A DNA stretch of 64,000 bases from contig CM065879.1 of the NCBI GenBank assembly GCA_033439255.1, positions 1,964,501 through 2,028,500 on the forward strand, read 5' to 3'. The translations under genes and the position numbers were made by a program. The notes under the pieces are model-generated. The model saw nothing but the letters and a program-made list of their open reading frames with translations. It was not told the origin of the DNA and did no database searches. This document shows positions 11,431-23,955 of the stretch, one piece after another; the first letter of the stretch is position 1; every line of letters starts with the position of its first letter. The stretch comes from Hericium rajendrae (taxonomy: Eukaryota; Basidiomycota; Agaricomycetes; Russulales; Hericiaceae).

Positions 11431-13000
11431 ATGTCGTCGACACAAGAAGCTCAAGCTCAGCTCCCGCCCAGACGGAATATGCAATACGATAGGGCCGACT
11501 CCGCTGGCGGCTCGTGGGCCGATTTGACTTCAGTCACTCAGTACATCTCGGCAAAAGCGGCCTCAACGTGTCGCGCATCATTCTGGGCTGCATGTCCTAC
11601 GGAAGCCCCGAGTGGTTCCCGTGGCTGCTTGGCGAGAAGGAAGGCCTTGAGCACATCAAGGCTACATATGATGCTGGGATCCAAACGTTCGATACTGCCG
11701 ATGTGGGCGCCCTTTTATTGTGTACGACTTGGCACGGTCCAGCTGATTTCGGGCCGATCTCATAGGTGTACTCTCATGGTCTCTCCGAGGTCATCCTGGG
11801 CAAGGCAATCAAAAATTACAACTTACCCCGCGATTAGATCATGGTCATGACCAAGGTCAGTTTCTTATTCCATGTCTCATCGTGTCCTCAAATTCGCTTC
11901 TCCCCGTTGCAGATCAACGGTCTCGTCACAAAGTCCGCCGGAGAGAAATACTTCCATACCGGCGAGGACCCCGAAAAATACGGATACGTGAATCAGTCAG
12001 GTCTGAGCCGCAAGCACATATTCGAGGGCATCAAACACTGCCTGGAGCGGCTCCAGCTGGACTATATTGATATCCTGCAGTGTGAACATTACGCTTCTTT
12101 CGGTTTCTTTTGGCGTGCTCAGATGTATGAGTTAAGCCATCGGTTTGATCCAAACACGCCCATCCCTGAAGTCGTCAGTGGTTCTATCTGTGGGCGATTT
12201 TGTGGGTTGACACGTTACAGATGCATGCATTGCACGATGCCGTCTAAGCCGGCTACGTCCGCTACATCGGCATGAACTCGTGCTACGCCTGGCAATCAAC
12301 ATGCTATACCGCGAGGAAGAGCGTGAGATGATGCCCACCCTGAGGGTGCGCTCTCCTAATTTACGACTCCTTAGCAGATGGCCGAGTATACTTTCTTGCC
12401 TGACTAGCACTTCGGCATCGGCTCCACTCCCTGGTCCCCGCTCGTGCGCGAGCTGCTCCCGCGTCCGTTCGGAAGCCAGAATACAGCTCGGGGCGTATTC
12501 GATCCGTATGTAAACACTAGCCCCATCCTTCTTGATGTTTGATCATATTGGACTTTTTCTATGGCAAAAGCTGTATTTGAACGAGCATGCGGGCAGTGAA
12601 GCCATCATCAAGCGGTAAGCGGTTTCTTCGGTTGCTTTCAGATGCATGAAACTGAGCCGGTAGGTGGCAGGGTCGAGGAACTTGCTGCGAAGAAGGGCCA
12701 CTCGATGGCGCAAATCGCGCTGGCGTGGATATTGACCAAGGATGGTGAGTCGATTGGTTCGTCCCATTTTGAGTCGTGGGTCCAACGCACGTCGGACTCT
12801 GCAGTCGTCTCTGCGCCTATCGTGGGCACGATATCTCTCAAGAACCTCCATGACATTCTTGGTGAGTGGCAGGCGAATTTGTGCGAACCTAGGTGCTGAA
12901 GAGTGTCGTCATAGGTGCATTGGACGTCAAATTAGATCAGGAGGAGGTCAAATATCTGGACGAGGCATACCTGCCTCTGCCTGTGCTGGGTCATGCTTGA
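11431..13000 (+). pseudogene. Aldo/keto reductase pseudogene (yakc/AAD-like)
   Basis: Exon blocks of an NADPH-dependent aldo/keto reductase lie in order on the plus strand. They are [122 protein letters not shown] and VGTISLKNLHDIL, ending VLGHA near 13000. Two lesions stand out. The conserved [13 protein letters not shown] has TAA in place of the Lys codon near 12250. Directly after CYAWQ the roughly 25 residues that precede YREEEREM in relatives are missing and the frame changes. The first exon also does not join cleanly. The TIM-barrel enzyme cannot be made whole, so this reads as a recent pseudogene. Confidence 0.75.
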
Positions 13001-13266
13001 GTCTATACGATTGACTCGATTGGAAACAGGGATGATCTCTAAAATTCTTATGCATTTGTAGCAAATAGTCTGCTGATACGAGAGTTCAAACGGCCTTCAA
13101 TCATGCAATCGGCCCTTCGCGATACTGGTGTGCAGCGCTTGCATCCTACCTTCGACAAGAACAGATTTGACAGAGACATGACACTAGCAATGAAATCCAG
13201 ATCATCGGCGCATGATCACTGATTCTACAATTCTTGACCTATTCGTACACATTCTAATGTCTTGAC
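13001..13266. other. Convergent spacer
   Basis: Short region between the 3' ends of the reductase pseudogene and the MFS transporter gene. Nothing recognised. Confidence 0.3.
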
Positions 13267-15629
13267 CTACAACATATATCTGAAGTCCGGTGCGCGGTCT
13301 CCCATCTCGCGCAGCTCTTTGTCCGTGTACTTGTGTCCGCCAGCCGCAGCCACGCGGTCGCGCTCGCGATTGATGCGGATGTAGAGCAGCACCACGATGG
13401 GCACCGTCACGAACCCGATGCCGACGAACATCAGCATGATCCCGTCTGCAGAGTCTACATGTGAGTACGGTAATGAGGAGTATGGGAGGCAAGACGCACG
13501 GCCGATAATGTAACGCGGGGCGTCCTGTGTGCGGAAGACGTTCGACGCGATGGCGCCGCTGAAGTTGCCGATGCCGATGTGCAGCGCCATGCCGACGCCG
13601 CGCTTGTACTGCCCCGCGACGTTGTTCCCGAGCCTGCGATCATTAGCACCACACACATAACAGCAGCAGGAGAAATAGCACGTACCAGCTGACGACGCCG
13701 GGGAACGTCGCATACGCGCCGGCGACGCAGAAGAACGTGCCGAAGTACTTCGCGCCGGCCACGGCGTTTGAGATGTTGATCACGAAGCCGATGAGGAGCA
13801 TTGTGAGCCCTGCGATAATGAATGGCGAGCGCATCTGGATGTGGTCGGACCAGATGGCGAAGACGAAGAGCGTGATCGCTGCGCAGATCATGGGTCAGAG
13901 GTTCGACGGTGGCACTGGGAGGAATACGTACTTGCGAAGATATAGGGCGGAACAGTGAGCAGCTGGCTGATTGCTGTCGTGTGGCCAAAGGTCTCAATGA
14001 TGGATCTATATCGGAGGGTATTGGATGAGAATTAGAGTTGGGGTGGTATTTTTTGCTCACGGAAGGAACAGCGAGATGCCGTACACTAGATACGACGAAA
14101 ATATGAGGATCATGGTAAAAGAAACCAAGGGATTTGGAAGCTTACGGGGCCCGATGACCGACATGTACACCAAAATATGCAACCATATTTGCCAGTCTTT
14201 GAATGCGGCCCACAAATGGCGCATTTCGAATTGCTCTTCTTCGCCGACGGACGAGTTGTCGTACTCTGAGAACAAGTGAACAACGATCCATGTCAAACAG
14301 TCAAGGCTCGGAGCCTACTTTTCTTCCAGATGACAAAGGCCTTCTCCTCAGGCGTCAAGAACTTGGCCGTCGAAGGGAAGTCGACAAGGACGAAAAATGC
14401 GATGAACCCGACGACGACGGTGGCGATACCTTCGAGAATCTGCATGTTCAGACAGGCAAAATTACACGCTTCATAAACAATCAAGTGGGGATCAGAACGT
14501 TGGCACGCACGAAAATCCAGGACCAGCCAAGCAGACCCTTAGTTCCGCTCATGAACGAAATGCCGAATGCCAGAAGACCCGAAAACGCTCCTGCAAGAGA
14601 CGCCGCCCGAAGAAGAACCCAACGCGGAATTGGAGCATTGCCCTAGGGTACCATAGTGTCAAGCTTGCGCGAAGCGTCAGCGGCGTACACAATAAGACAC
14701 AGAAACGGGAGACTCACTAGTATACCACACCGGGAAATAAGCCAGCTTCTGCAACACCGAGGCACACCCGAACACCGACCAGCTGAGGATAGCTGCAGTA
14801 ATAATGTCCATGTTTGAAAGAACGTACTGCGGGAGATGTTTCAGGAACACGTACTTCTTCACTAGTCCCATGAGTGTCATGATCACGCCCCATACGACGG
14901 TAATGCCCGGGAGCCATCGAGAAGGACGGAACTTTTTCAACACGAGGCTGTACGAGTGGAATCAGAAAAGTAAACCAGATCGGAACCCGGTAGCTCACTT
15001 GGCTGGACACTCGAAAAGACAATATGGCTTCGGACTTGTTTCAGAATTTGATCAAGTTGTTTCGTACTCAAGACTCACAACAAAATACATGGTCTGCGAG
15101 AATTTCACAGTTAGCACATCTTAACATTGAAAATGAGATTGCCATGGACTCACGAGGGCAATATTGTACTGGTTCCCAACCAGACCTAGCTGGGTCGTCA
15201 GGCCCTGCAGTTTCGCATTTCCTGTGAGGCGTGCCTATAAGCCCGCAGCTACAGTCGCATCATAACGTCACAACCAAACGTACCAATATTTCCTAAGAGG
15301 CGCGCAAAAGGTCATATGATCGCGTCTGAGCCAGATGACCACCAAAAAGCACTCGGCGAAGACGCACCTCGATCCAAGAAGCTCATGAGGTACATCAGTG
15401 CGAGGATAGGCATGAGCCGGCGATCAATCTTGCGATAGAGGGCCTTCTCTTGCGCCTTCGTCAGCTGTGGGGGAGGCGGAAGCCCCGTGTCGCCAGCAAA
15501 ATCCAGCACGGACGGCACGTCTGCCCCCTTGGAGCTGGCCTTCTCGTCAGTGGGCGACGGGCTGTGGACTTCTGTCGCCACCACATGGCCCTTCTCCAGA
15601 GAGGATGAATCTTTTTCTGGAACGGCCAT
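13267..15629 (-). CDS. MFS transporter, anion:cation symporter family (Dal5/Tna1-like)
   Basis: A plasma-membrane carrier of the allantoate/nicotinate permease group of the major facilitator superfamily. The first exon starts at 15629 and encodes a soluble, acidic N-terminus ending ALYRKIDRRLMPILALMYLMSFLDRG, the hallmark of the first helix in this group. Later exons show FGCASVLQKLAYFPVWYTS, EGIATVVVGFIAFFVLVDFPSTAKFLTPEEK, AFKDWQIWLHILVYMSV and the end DRAPDFRYML, all family features. About ten exons are needed, with introns of 45-80 nt. The size, near 500 residues, fits 12 helices. The substrate could be a vitamin, allantoate or a small organic acid and cannot be read from sequence. Convergent with the reductase pseudogene. 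Confidence 0.8.
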
Positions 15630-17872
15630 AGCTGCGATGGGGCCCGGGTAGTGATGGGGTCGTCAACGAGGGGAGAGACGAAAGGCCTCGGAGTGTGAGG
15701 ACCACAATGTGGGGCATTTTAAGCATTATTATATCCATGGAGTTCATGATGCCGTTCCGTTTCACGTTCACCGGTGCTTGGGTGCAGTGGGATCAGCTGG
15801 TGCAATCTGCACGAAAGCGTGCCCTGAAGAGGATGACAGATTTCCTCCGCGGAAGCTAGGGAATTTGCATTCGTTCCTAGCTAGATTATGTCATGTGAGG
15901 TCCCCCACCGTTTCTGCCTGAACAGATAGAAGAGTGTGTTAATGACAGAACGTCTCGTGAGCGATCGGGGGTGCTTGGCTCGCGCCTGATCCCTGCCAAC
16001 GTACTCCAATATTAAGATCTCTATGCCTTGGATGTCAGTTGCGACATATAGGCTCATACGATATATCCGCCAGGGTTTGCAAATGGTACCGATACAAGCC
16101 GCATGTCCTGACTGGTATGGTTTCGGTGTGGGGAAACGAGGAGAAAGATGGAAAGGGAAGCACGTACGGTGGCTGTGCACCTCGTCCAATTCGAGTTTGC
16201 CGTTTAGTTTCCTGCTTGCTCTCCACCCTTACCGCTCTCTAGGTTTCGTCCGTTTCCACCCTCATAGACACACACGCAGCTGCCGCACTTGCCTTTAAGA
16301 TGACCATCCCCGCGAGTGCAATCCAAATCTTCCTTTTGAGGCGCGAGTTCAAACATAAATCGATTTGCATTGAGTCGCGAATTTCTCGCGCGTCCCTGTT
16401 CTCTCGACTTCTATTCAAAATTATGGTGCATAAGGTCGGTTTGACCTTTCAAGGCTATCAATACATCGGGATAGCATGAGAAGCCAGCTATTCTGAGAAG
16501 GCCCTTATCTGGCTTCACGTTGATGCTAATAGCAGATTCGTCCAAAACAGTCGGGAAGGCCTCACGTACATAAGACGGCCTTGCGCGACACGAGATTGCG
16601 GCGCTTAAAGGTGGCCAGGATGACGATGGTGCGTTGGATCAGGAATTCTATTGCTCGCCTCTGACTGGTTTCAATCATCCTTCGCTGTCCAGCCTGTCAT
16701 GCTGGAAAATCCTGAAGACCTCAGACCTGGTGCGACGCGGACTAGGGATTGCCAATACCGTATCTGAGTCTGTTTTGAGCGTGTGCGTCGCTCGGCTTCA
16801 ATCTCCAGCCGTTCCCGTTCTCCTACGTTATGTTCTCATATCGCTTGTCCAGGAAGCGAAGTCCGGGAGCGCAGGTGTCATCACCTCTATATTTATATCT
16901 ACCCATCTAAGAATGGGATGCCTCATCCGCGGATTGGTCCAACGTGTCAACCTCTCATGCTGGCTCCAGCGACGCAGGGTTTAGTCTCTCTGCATCACCT
17001 TAAAAGGAAGCAAAGCATATGCCGCTCTTGCCGCCCTCTCACAGCCTCGCACGCCTGTGAATTACATCCAGTAGCTTGCATGGAGGAGTGGGTTACTTCG
17101 TGAGTTTTCTCTCGCCAATCCTTCCCCTGTTTCTGTCTTCACGGTCCGCTCAAATATACTCAAAGCATGCGCCCAAAAAGTCAGGATCATTTGCACAAAA
17201 TGTCTTCTCCTGTCATGCTGTTCTAATGCAGGAAGGAAGAGATCGTTGCTGGTTTCAATCGATGGTCCCGGAGTCCGATCCCTACAATCCGCAAGCTGGA
17301 TAGCACCCGATACCAAAAGGATACCATGGCGCAGGAGCATCCTCGACTGCCTCCGTGACTTTATTACTTCAACTTCATTTTCACCATGTCAACGTCAGCA
17401 TCGTCCAATGTCTCATGAAGCACAGCAGACGTGAGGCTGGATCAAGCGCAATTTCCGCTGTACAGCACCCGCGACGCATTGCGAGATAGCCGCGTTTCCC
17501 TATTTCTGCTTTCGCTGTAGTGTCGTACCATCATTCCGGAAAACATCACGTTCAGGCGCCTTCCACGTGCAGATGGTGCGAATCTCAAGATATGACAAGG
17601 CATAGCCCCACCAAACAGGTCGTCTTGCATTAGACACTCGTGAGTGAAATACATCTTAGACCCTGATGCTCCGCTCATTCAGAAGGCTGCATCTAGCTTG
17701 TCCCTCTTCAGATCGAATCTTCCTCAGCTCTGCGATGTGACGATATGTCTTCCCAGCGGCATCTCCAACACGATTGATATTTTCGGCACACCTGGAGGAA
17801 CATCGCGATGAAGGCGGTCAACGGTCTGTATTCCTCCGGATATATTTTACATCTCGCATCCAACTTGAAGCG
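15630..17872. other. Gene-poor region of 2.2 kb
   Basis: Read on both strands. Only short open stretches without conserved blocks are seen; no gene, RNA or repeat could be supported. Confidence 0.35.
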
Positions 17873-19490
17873 ATGTTCTCTCGAAAATTGAAGTCAGTAT
17901 TCGCAACTTCTGTGTTATTCGTCTTCTGCCTGTTGGGCGATGCCGTTGCTTTGGGAGGAACGTGCGAAATACAACTGTGTTCTCTCTGGAGAAACATCAT
18001 GATTTTCTTCCTATCATAAAATGCTGATCGCTTCATATAGTACGGCACTCGGCAAAATTTTGCCCAATTGGCGGTCCCAACCCTACAGACCGTGGACACC
18101 AATGCTCCTGATCACCAATGTGTGTTTGCCAAGTCAAGCACGGAGGCTGCGGTCCGTCCGAATACCGAGACGCTCGACATAGTTCTCATATACGATCCCT
18201 TGGCCGCGAACCTCGTCATCACGGTGCCTCCTGTCGATTCTGACCGTTGTTACGCCTCCTCGTTCTATGATCCGTGAGTAATTTTCTTCTCTCTGCATAG
18301 CACCTAATTAATAGAAATGGCAGATACGGTGACAACTATGCGAACATTGGCAGCGTCAATGCTAGTGCGGCCGGGCAGAACCTCCTGCGAATCGTCAGCG
18401 AGGCGAACGCGCAGCCAGGCCTCCAGATCGCCAATGGCTGCGGAGATTACTTGGGCTATGTTGACTCTGCAACGATATATGGGATCCTGCTGCCCCGCAT
18501 CCCTGTTCGTGACGGTGGGGTCGTCCCTGCCCTGAATCGAATTCAGGGCGCAACAGCGTCGCGCCTGTTGCTGCCTTCTTCGCTCGGCACTCATGCCCCT
18601 CCTCTTACTATCGCCACCCTCACGTCAGACCTCAGTAACGATGCCCTCGAGGCGACCCTCCAGCTGACCGCGCCTCTTGCGCGCTGGAACCTGCCGGAGG
18701 TGCCGTCCGATCAGTAGCGCGTCGCATGCAACCTGTTGGCCGCTGGGATCTCGAACGGCACGTACACGCAGCCCCCAGGCGTCAGCCTCGCGGCATGGCC
18801 CGTGCAGCACAGGCCGCAAGGATCATGCAGCCTGGCACGAACGTGAACTTGGGAAACGGCTGACAGGCACTGCATCCCGCGCTGCGCGGGGACGTTGGGA
18901 CGAGATATGACATCCGCGCGTACGTCGCGGATGTGGGCTACCTCCAATTCCAGGCCTCTGAGGCTATATATCCTTTTTTAGTGATCAATGACAGCCTGGA
19001 CCGCTTAACCTTGGGCCACACGAGGCGTACATGTTCGCGTTCTCCGCACGGCCTCCAATTGAGGGCTTCTGGAGCCTAACAGCGTACGCCTCAGACACCA
19101 TTCCTGCTTTTCAACCCGATGAACGTGTGCGCATTGGGAGATAAGAGTAATTTCACATACGCGGACGGGTCGCTCGTATATGGAGACTCGGGCATGGCGT
19201 CGAACAATGGTCCCCCAGCTTCTCGTGCAGCCCGCTGACATGGCGCCTCCCGCAAACTGGACTGCAAAGTAAAGAGGTCCCTTCATCTAATTTTCGAGAG
19301 CCAGTCCTGACGCGATTTCTATGCACAGTGGGTTGTCGATCGAAGCAGGGGGGGGCAAAAATTTTGCTTTGGCTCGCTCCAGCGAATCTAGAGCGCGTAG
19401 CTCAGCTATACCGTTGTTCCAGTCCGTTGGTACGGCTCAGCAAGTGCGTTGAGCGATGGCTCGTATGTCTATCCTGAGGTTATGAAAGGT
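17873..19490 (+). pseudogene. DUF1254/DUF1214 secreted-protein pseudogene
   Basis: Blocks of the basidiomycete DUF1254-DUF1214 family appear in order: a signal-peptide-like start at 17873 (MFSRKLKSVFATSVLFVFCL), TLDIVLIYDPLAANLVITVP, RCYASSFYDP-YGDNYANIGSVNASAAGQ, CGDYLGYVDSATIYGILLPR, then PPANWTA, GGGKNFAL and WYGSASALSDGSYVYPEVMK near 19430-19490. The coding frame fails: a TAG at 18715-18717 replaces a codon within the conserved WNLPEVPSDQ...RVACNL region, and the stretch from about 18780 to 19230 matches the family only in scattered frames. The ends of both domains are still recognisable, so the gene died fairly recently. The biochemical role of the family is unknown. Confidence 0.7.
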
Positions 19491-20288
19491 TTTGAAAGGG
19501 AACACCCTCACTATCTGACTATGCCTCAATTTATCCTCATTGATGCTCCTCGGAAATAAAGGCTCACCATCGCATCGAGAACATGCCAATGATCAAAGCC
19601 ATCTACATGGAGAAGACAAACTTTGCATCGCGATCGTGACTGCGAAACGACCTTACTGTTCTCTTTCCGCAACGACGCAGCGAATATGACCTCATTTGTG
19701 AAACTACTGTGAAGAGAACAGAATTTAGCCTTCGGGAGACAAAGAGGCCTTTCCTTGGCGATCCTGGTGTGTACTACCTATTCTAGTCTGCATTCTACCC
19801 TCTCGGGCACACAGTGCTCTCTAGGATTCACAGCACTAGACGAAGTTCGTGACTTCTGTGAGTAGTTCTCCCACCTTCCTATCGTTTTTCAATTTACTGT
19901 TGATAGATGCCTTCTATCAGCATCGTCGCACTCCCAATGGGCTGGTTGTGCACTTGGGTGCGATAAGGTATCCGAGTACAGATGCCGAAGAAGACAAGCA
20001 CAAACCGCGCGGCTGTGTCCGCCGTCACCTGTTCCTTCACTGTGAATGAGTGGAGAAACCAGCAAAGGTCTCATCCCCAGAGGGCGTTGATACAGTCCTT
20101 TGCAATGCCCGGTTACAGAGCAGTCTCCGTAATCGAAGTCATAGTTCCTAACGTAGCCCCCCCGTCCAACGTGCACGCCAGGGAAGGCGAGTACATATAT
20201 AGCTGACATCCTCTGCTGCTACCATCAGCTACATCCACTCGCCGACTTATATTCACAACACCCGTGTAGTTTTCCACAAACTGCGAAT
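19491..20288. other. Intergenic region and promoter of the STAND gene
   Basis: No gene recognised. A TATA-like ACATATATAG lies near 20193, roughly 95 bases before the start codon of the STAND gene at 20289. Confidence 0.35.
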
Positions 20289-23200
20289 ATGTCGCTGCCA
20301 CACCCGAGCCGCGTACGTGCGCCACGACGCACGAGCACGGCATTCGTTTCACTGGTGGAATATATGGAGAAGGAAAGCCAAAACCCTGTCATAGGTAAAT
20401 TTGCTTCTTGAATAATGTCAGCTTGACATGCGTTGAATGATATTATCCACCAGAAGTAGATCGCACACGAGCACGAAAACGTGTTTCGATGGCTTTAAAA
20501 GGGACGTCGGAATTCTTGAGCCTAGTCCAAGAGTCAGTGCCTTTGGAGCCTGTGAAGGCCGCCATCGCTGGGATGCGGAGCACTCTGATCCTGGCTTCAG
20601 TATGTGGCCTGAGTTAACGACTGTGCTAATGCGCTGATGATGTTCTCAAATAGACGACCATACAAAACACAGAAGATCTCGTTGAGATAGATAGTCGCTG
20701 CAACAAGATAGGGCAATGTCTACTACGTGCTACGCTTGGGGGCCGGGAGGTCAGCACGGAGTTTCGTGAAACTCTACGTGACTTGGATAGGTATGGACGG
20801 CCTCCTTCGACGCTATTGTTACTGATGCACGATTCTCTCTAGAGTCCTCGCAGAAATGTCAGAATCTGTCCGCACGAGGGCAAGCAGAAGGCTCTTCGTT
20901 CGCGTTGCCTCGGCCTTCATGGACAAAGATGAAATCGAATCCTGGAGCCGCGAGCTTGACCAGGTTTTGCAAATATTTCAGGTAAGCAGCGGTGATCTTG
21001 CATGTATCTCTTTCGTTCTCAAGAGTACCTCTGCAGGCGGAACTGGGAATTGAAGTGCATCAAGTTCTTCACAGAGTCAGCGACAATGTAGAGAAACTTC
21101 TGCTTTCCGAACGACATGGGTATGTCTCCGCGCCTGAATAAGCCACCCCGCTCATTATTTATTCTTCGGTAGTGACAACCCTCCGCAAAGAGACCCACCA
21201 CCGCCAAAGCCCACCGTGTTCTTCGGACGACGAGACTTAATGATTCAGACTGTCACGATGCTGTTGACGAGGCAGCATGTTGTCCTCCACGGTATAAGAG
21301 GGGTGGGCAAGAGCACCTTGGCAAAAGTTGTTCTCAACGACCCCCAGATCGTGGAGACATTTAGGGACAACCGCTTTTTTATTCACTTCGGCAACATCGG
21401 CAATCACGCCTTCCGCTTCGAAACATTTCTGTCTCGCATTGGCCAAGCCTTGGGACTGACCCTTTCCGGGACGAACTTTGAAATGTCGGTCATGGGCTTC
21501 TTGGCGGGAGCACAGACCCCGGTGCTCCTGACTTTCGACAACGCAGAAACCTTTTTAGATGCCCCATGCAGGCAAGATTTGCAGCACATTGGCGCAACGA
21601 TAACTGCTATTTCCAACCTGCCATCAGTCACTATTCTATTGACCAGCCGCTCGACAACGTTACCTCCAGATTTTGCGGCACAGACACTCTCTGTCGGGAA
21701 CATGGAAGAGGAGACTGCATTCCAACTTTTTCGAACAACCTATGCTTCTGACATCTCTCTGGATGTTATTCTCCCTGTCTTTTCGGCCTTGGACTTCCAC
21801 CCTCTTTCCATCAGTCTACTCGCACAGACTGCTAGACAAAATCAGTGGAGTCCGGAAAGGGTCGTGGACTCTTGGACACAGAGGCATGTACGCCTTTTAA
21901 AGACTGAATACCGAAGCCTTGGGGAGACTTTTGAGCTATCCTTGCAATCATCCGTTATCCAGCGCCACGCGCAGGCGCTGAATTTTCTGCAAATCATTGC
22001 ATTTCTTCCTACAGGTGTGGATGAAAACAAGCTGCAGGACCTTTTTCCTGACGTGCTCGACGTTCACGGTCTGGTTGATACCCTCTACAATCACTCCCTG
22101 GTCTACCGGGCCGGAGACTTCATCACCATGCTAGCTCCCATCCGGCTTTACATCACCGATGCGTACAATCGGACGGGCATTCCCCTCTTAGACGACATCC
22201 GTCGCTATTATTACAAGCGACTGCAAGAGCCCATGGTTGGTGACTCTGGTGCATGGATAGCCGCAGAAGATGACAACATCGAGCAAATCATCGCACTCGA
22301 TCTGTCGATGCACACACGACAAGAGATCGGCTGCAATGCCTGCATCCATTTTATACAGCATCTTATCCGGCACAAGCGTCGCCCGACGACTCTTGACGAA
22401 CTCGTCGGGAAGCTGCCGGAGGACGACTCAAAGTACATCGAGTTCTTTGGCCTGCGCTTTCCTCGCCTGTTCGGCAGGAACCGCACGACGGTCCGCAAAG
22501 GGACTTGCACCTTGACTCTCGGGCTTCTTGCCGCGCAGATAGGTCATAGCGCAGAAGCCCTTACTCTTCTATTGGACTCGAAGCGACTGTTCGCCCTGCT
22601 CGACGATTGGGACACTGTCTGCATCTGTCTGGAGTTGATCGGGCAGATTTACATTTTACGGGGCCAAATGAACGCGGCGAAGAAGATATTAGAAGAGGGG
22701 CTCAAGATATCGAAGCGTGCGAAGGATCCCCATGGTGCGCGGTTCAAGCTCATTGTCACGCTCGGCTGGGTCAAAATCCTGGAGCTAGCCAGAGACCGCA
22801 GGAGGATCCCTGACTTTGAGGAGGCCCAGGCCTTCTTCACGCAGCACAATGATACCGCCTGGGTCACATACTCGCTGAACCGTCGGGCTTACGCCGAGCT
22901 ATACTGCAAGAACTTCGACGCAGCGAGAGACTGCCTGCATGAAGAGCTTGCGCTGCACACGGAAGCCAATAATGACCGCGGATGCATGGGCAGCCTGATG
23001 GCGCTTGCTGAGATCGCTCTGGCAGAGGGAGTGCGGGACCTAGACGAAGCCAACAGGCTGCTTGACGAAGCCCGCGCTCTCGCCTTGAGGATCAATGACA
23101 TGCAGAAGGCCAGTCTCGCACTCGCTGTGAAGTCGGCATTGTCGGCAGATGTCAGGAATTTTTCTCTGGCTAGATCGCAGATTGAACAGGCCAAACGGGA

Positions 23201-23579
23201 AATGACGTTTGCGGAGGAGAACGAAAACTTCCGGCTGGTCTGGTGCATCTACCTCTCCGCGCGCAACGAATTCATGGCACATGACTACGACAGAGCAAAG
23301 ATGCTTTTCAAGGAGACACTGAAATGGAGCAACACGGAGTCCGACACCTATACTGCCGTGAGGAGTATGAAGGCACTGGGAGAGATTGCTCTTCTCCAAG
23401 GCAACACGGAGGAGGCTAAGATGTGGGGCGAGCAGGCGGACAGGCAGTCCCAGGTGTCAGGTGTAGCTTCGTATCTGCACGACATCAAGTATCACTGCTG
23501 TCTCATGAAGAACAGCTTCGAAGGACGACGGTTATATCAGGATGGCGGGCTTCCCTCTCCTGGTGTCTTGTCAGTCTAG
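20289..23579 (+). CDS. STAND NTPase: MLKL-like helical domain, NB-ARC, TPR (fungal NLR-like)
   Basis: A multidomain switch of about 980 residues. The N-terminus spans several short exons (20289 to about 21175). It encodes a helical region containing EFLSLVQESVPLEPVKAAIAGM and IDSRCNKIGQCLLRA, resembling the four-helix N-domain of MLKL-like proteins common in mushroom NLRs. The large last exon opens with a proline stretch and FFGRRDLM. It then has the P-loop GIRGVGKSTLAK, the Walker B region VLLTFDNAETF, the sensor ILLTSRST, and a winged-helix part. From about residue 560 there are repeated helical pairs of TPR type (for example YILRGQMNAAKKILEEGLKISKRA, EIALLQGNTEEAKMWGEQA). In other fungi such proteins sense non-self and trigger cell death; here that is inference. 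All motifs look intact. Confidence 0.8.
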
Positions 23580-23955
23580 TCGCGGTTATCTGCCCGAGTC
23601 TGTTAGTCACAGCCTTTCCCATGATTTATGACCCTTTTTGAACTTATCCTACTTGCTTTGCATGCTTGTCCATTAGCTTGATCACCCTTCACGCGTGAAG
23701 GCATCGTCCCTGAATATACTTAAGTATCTGCATTCGTATAGTTGCACTTGGACTGTCAACGATGGAATATCATATCTGCCTCCTTGCGGCATCTTGGTCA
23801 GGTTAGAGGAAGGTAACACATCATGTATGTACCATCAGACATATATTTACTGACATTGCTAGAAGAATCGACGTAAGAACGAGTCTACGGAATCCGTGTA
23901 GGGAAGAAATATGGAATGAGCTTGACAGTCAGGTAAAAGATAGCCAGCTCACAGG
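23580..23955. other. Convergent spacer
   Basis: Region between the 3' ends of the STAND gene and the minus-strand nucleotidyltransferase-like gene. Nothing recognised. Confidence 0.3.

Noticed and set aside
15630-17872. Several open frames of 60-116 codons as small genes
   Set aside because: No conserved blocks, no consistent splice signals or codon bias; indistinguishable from chance.
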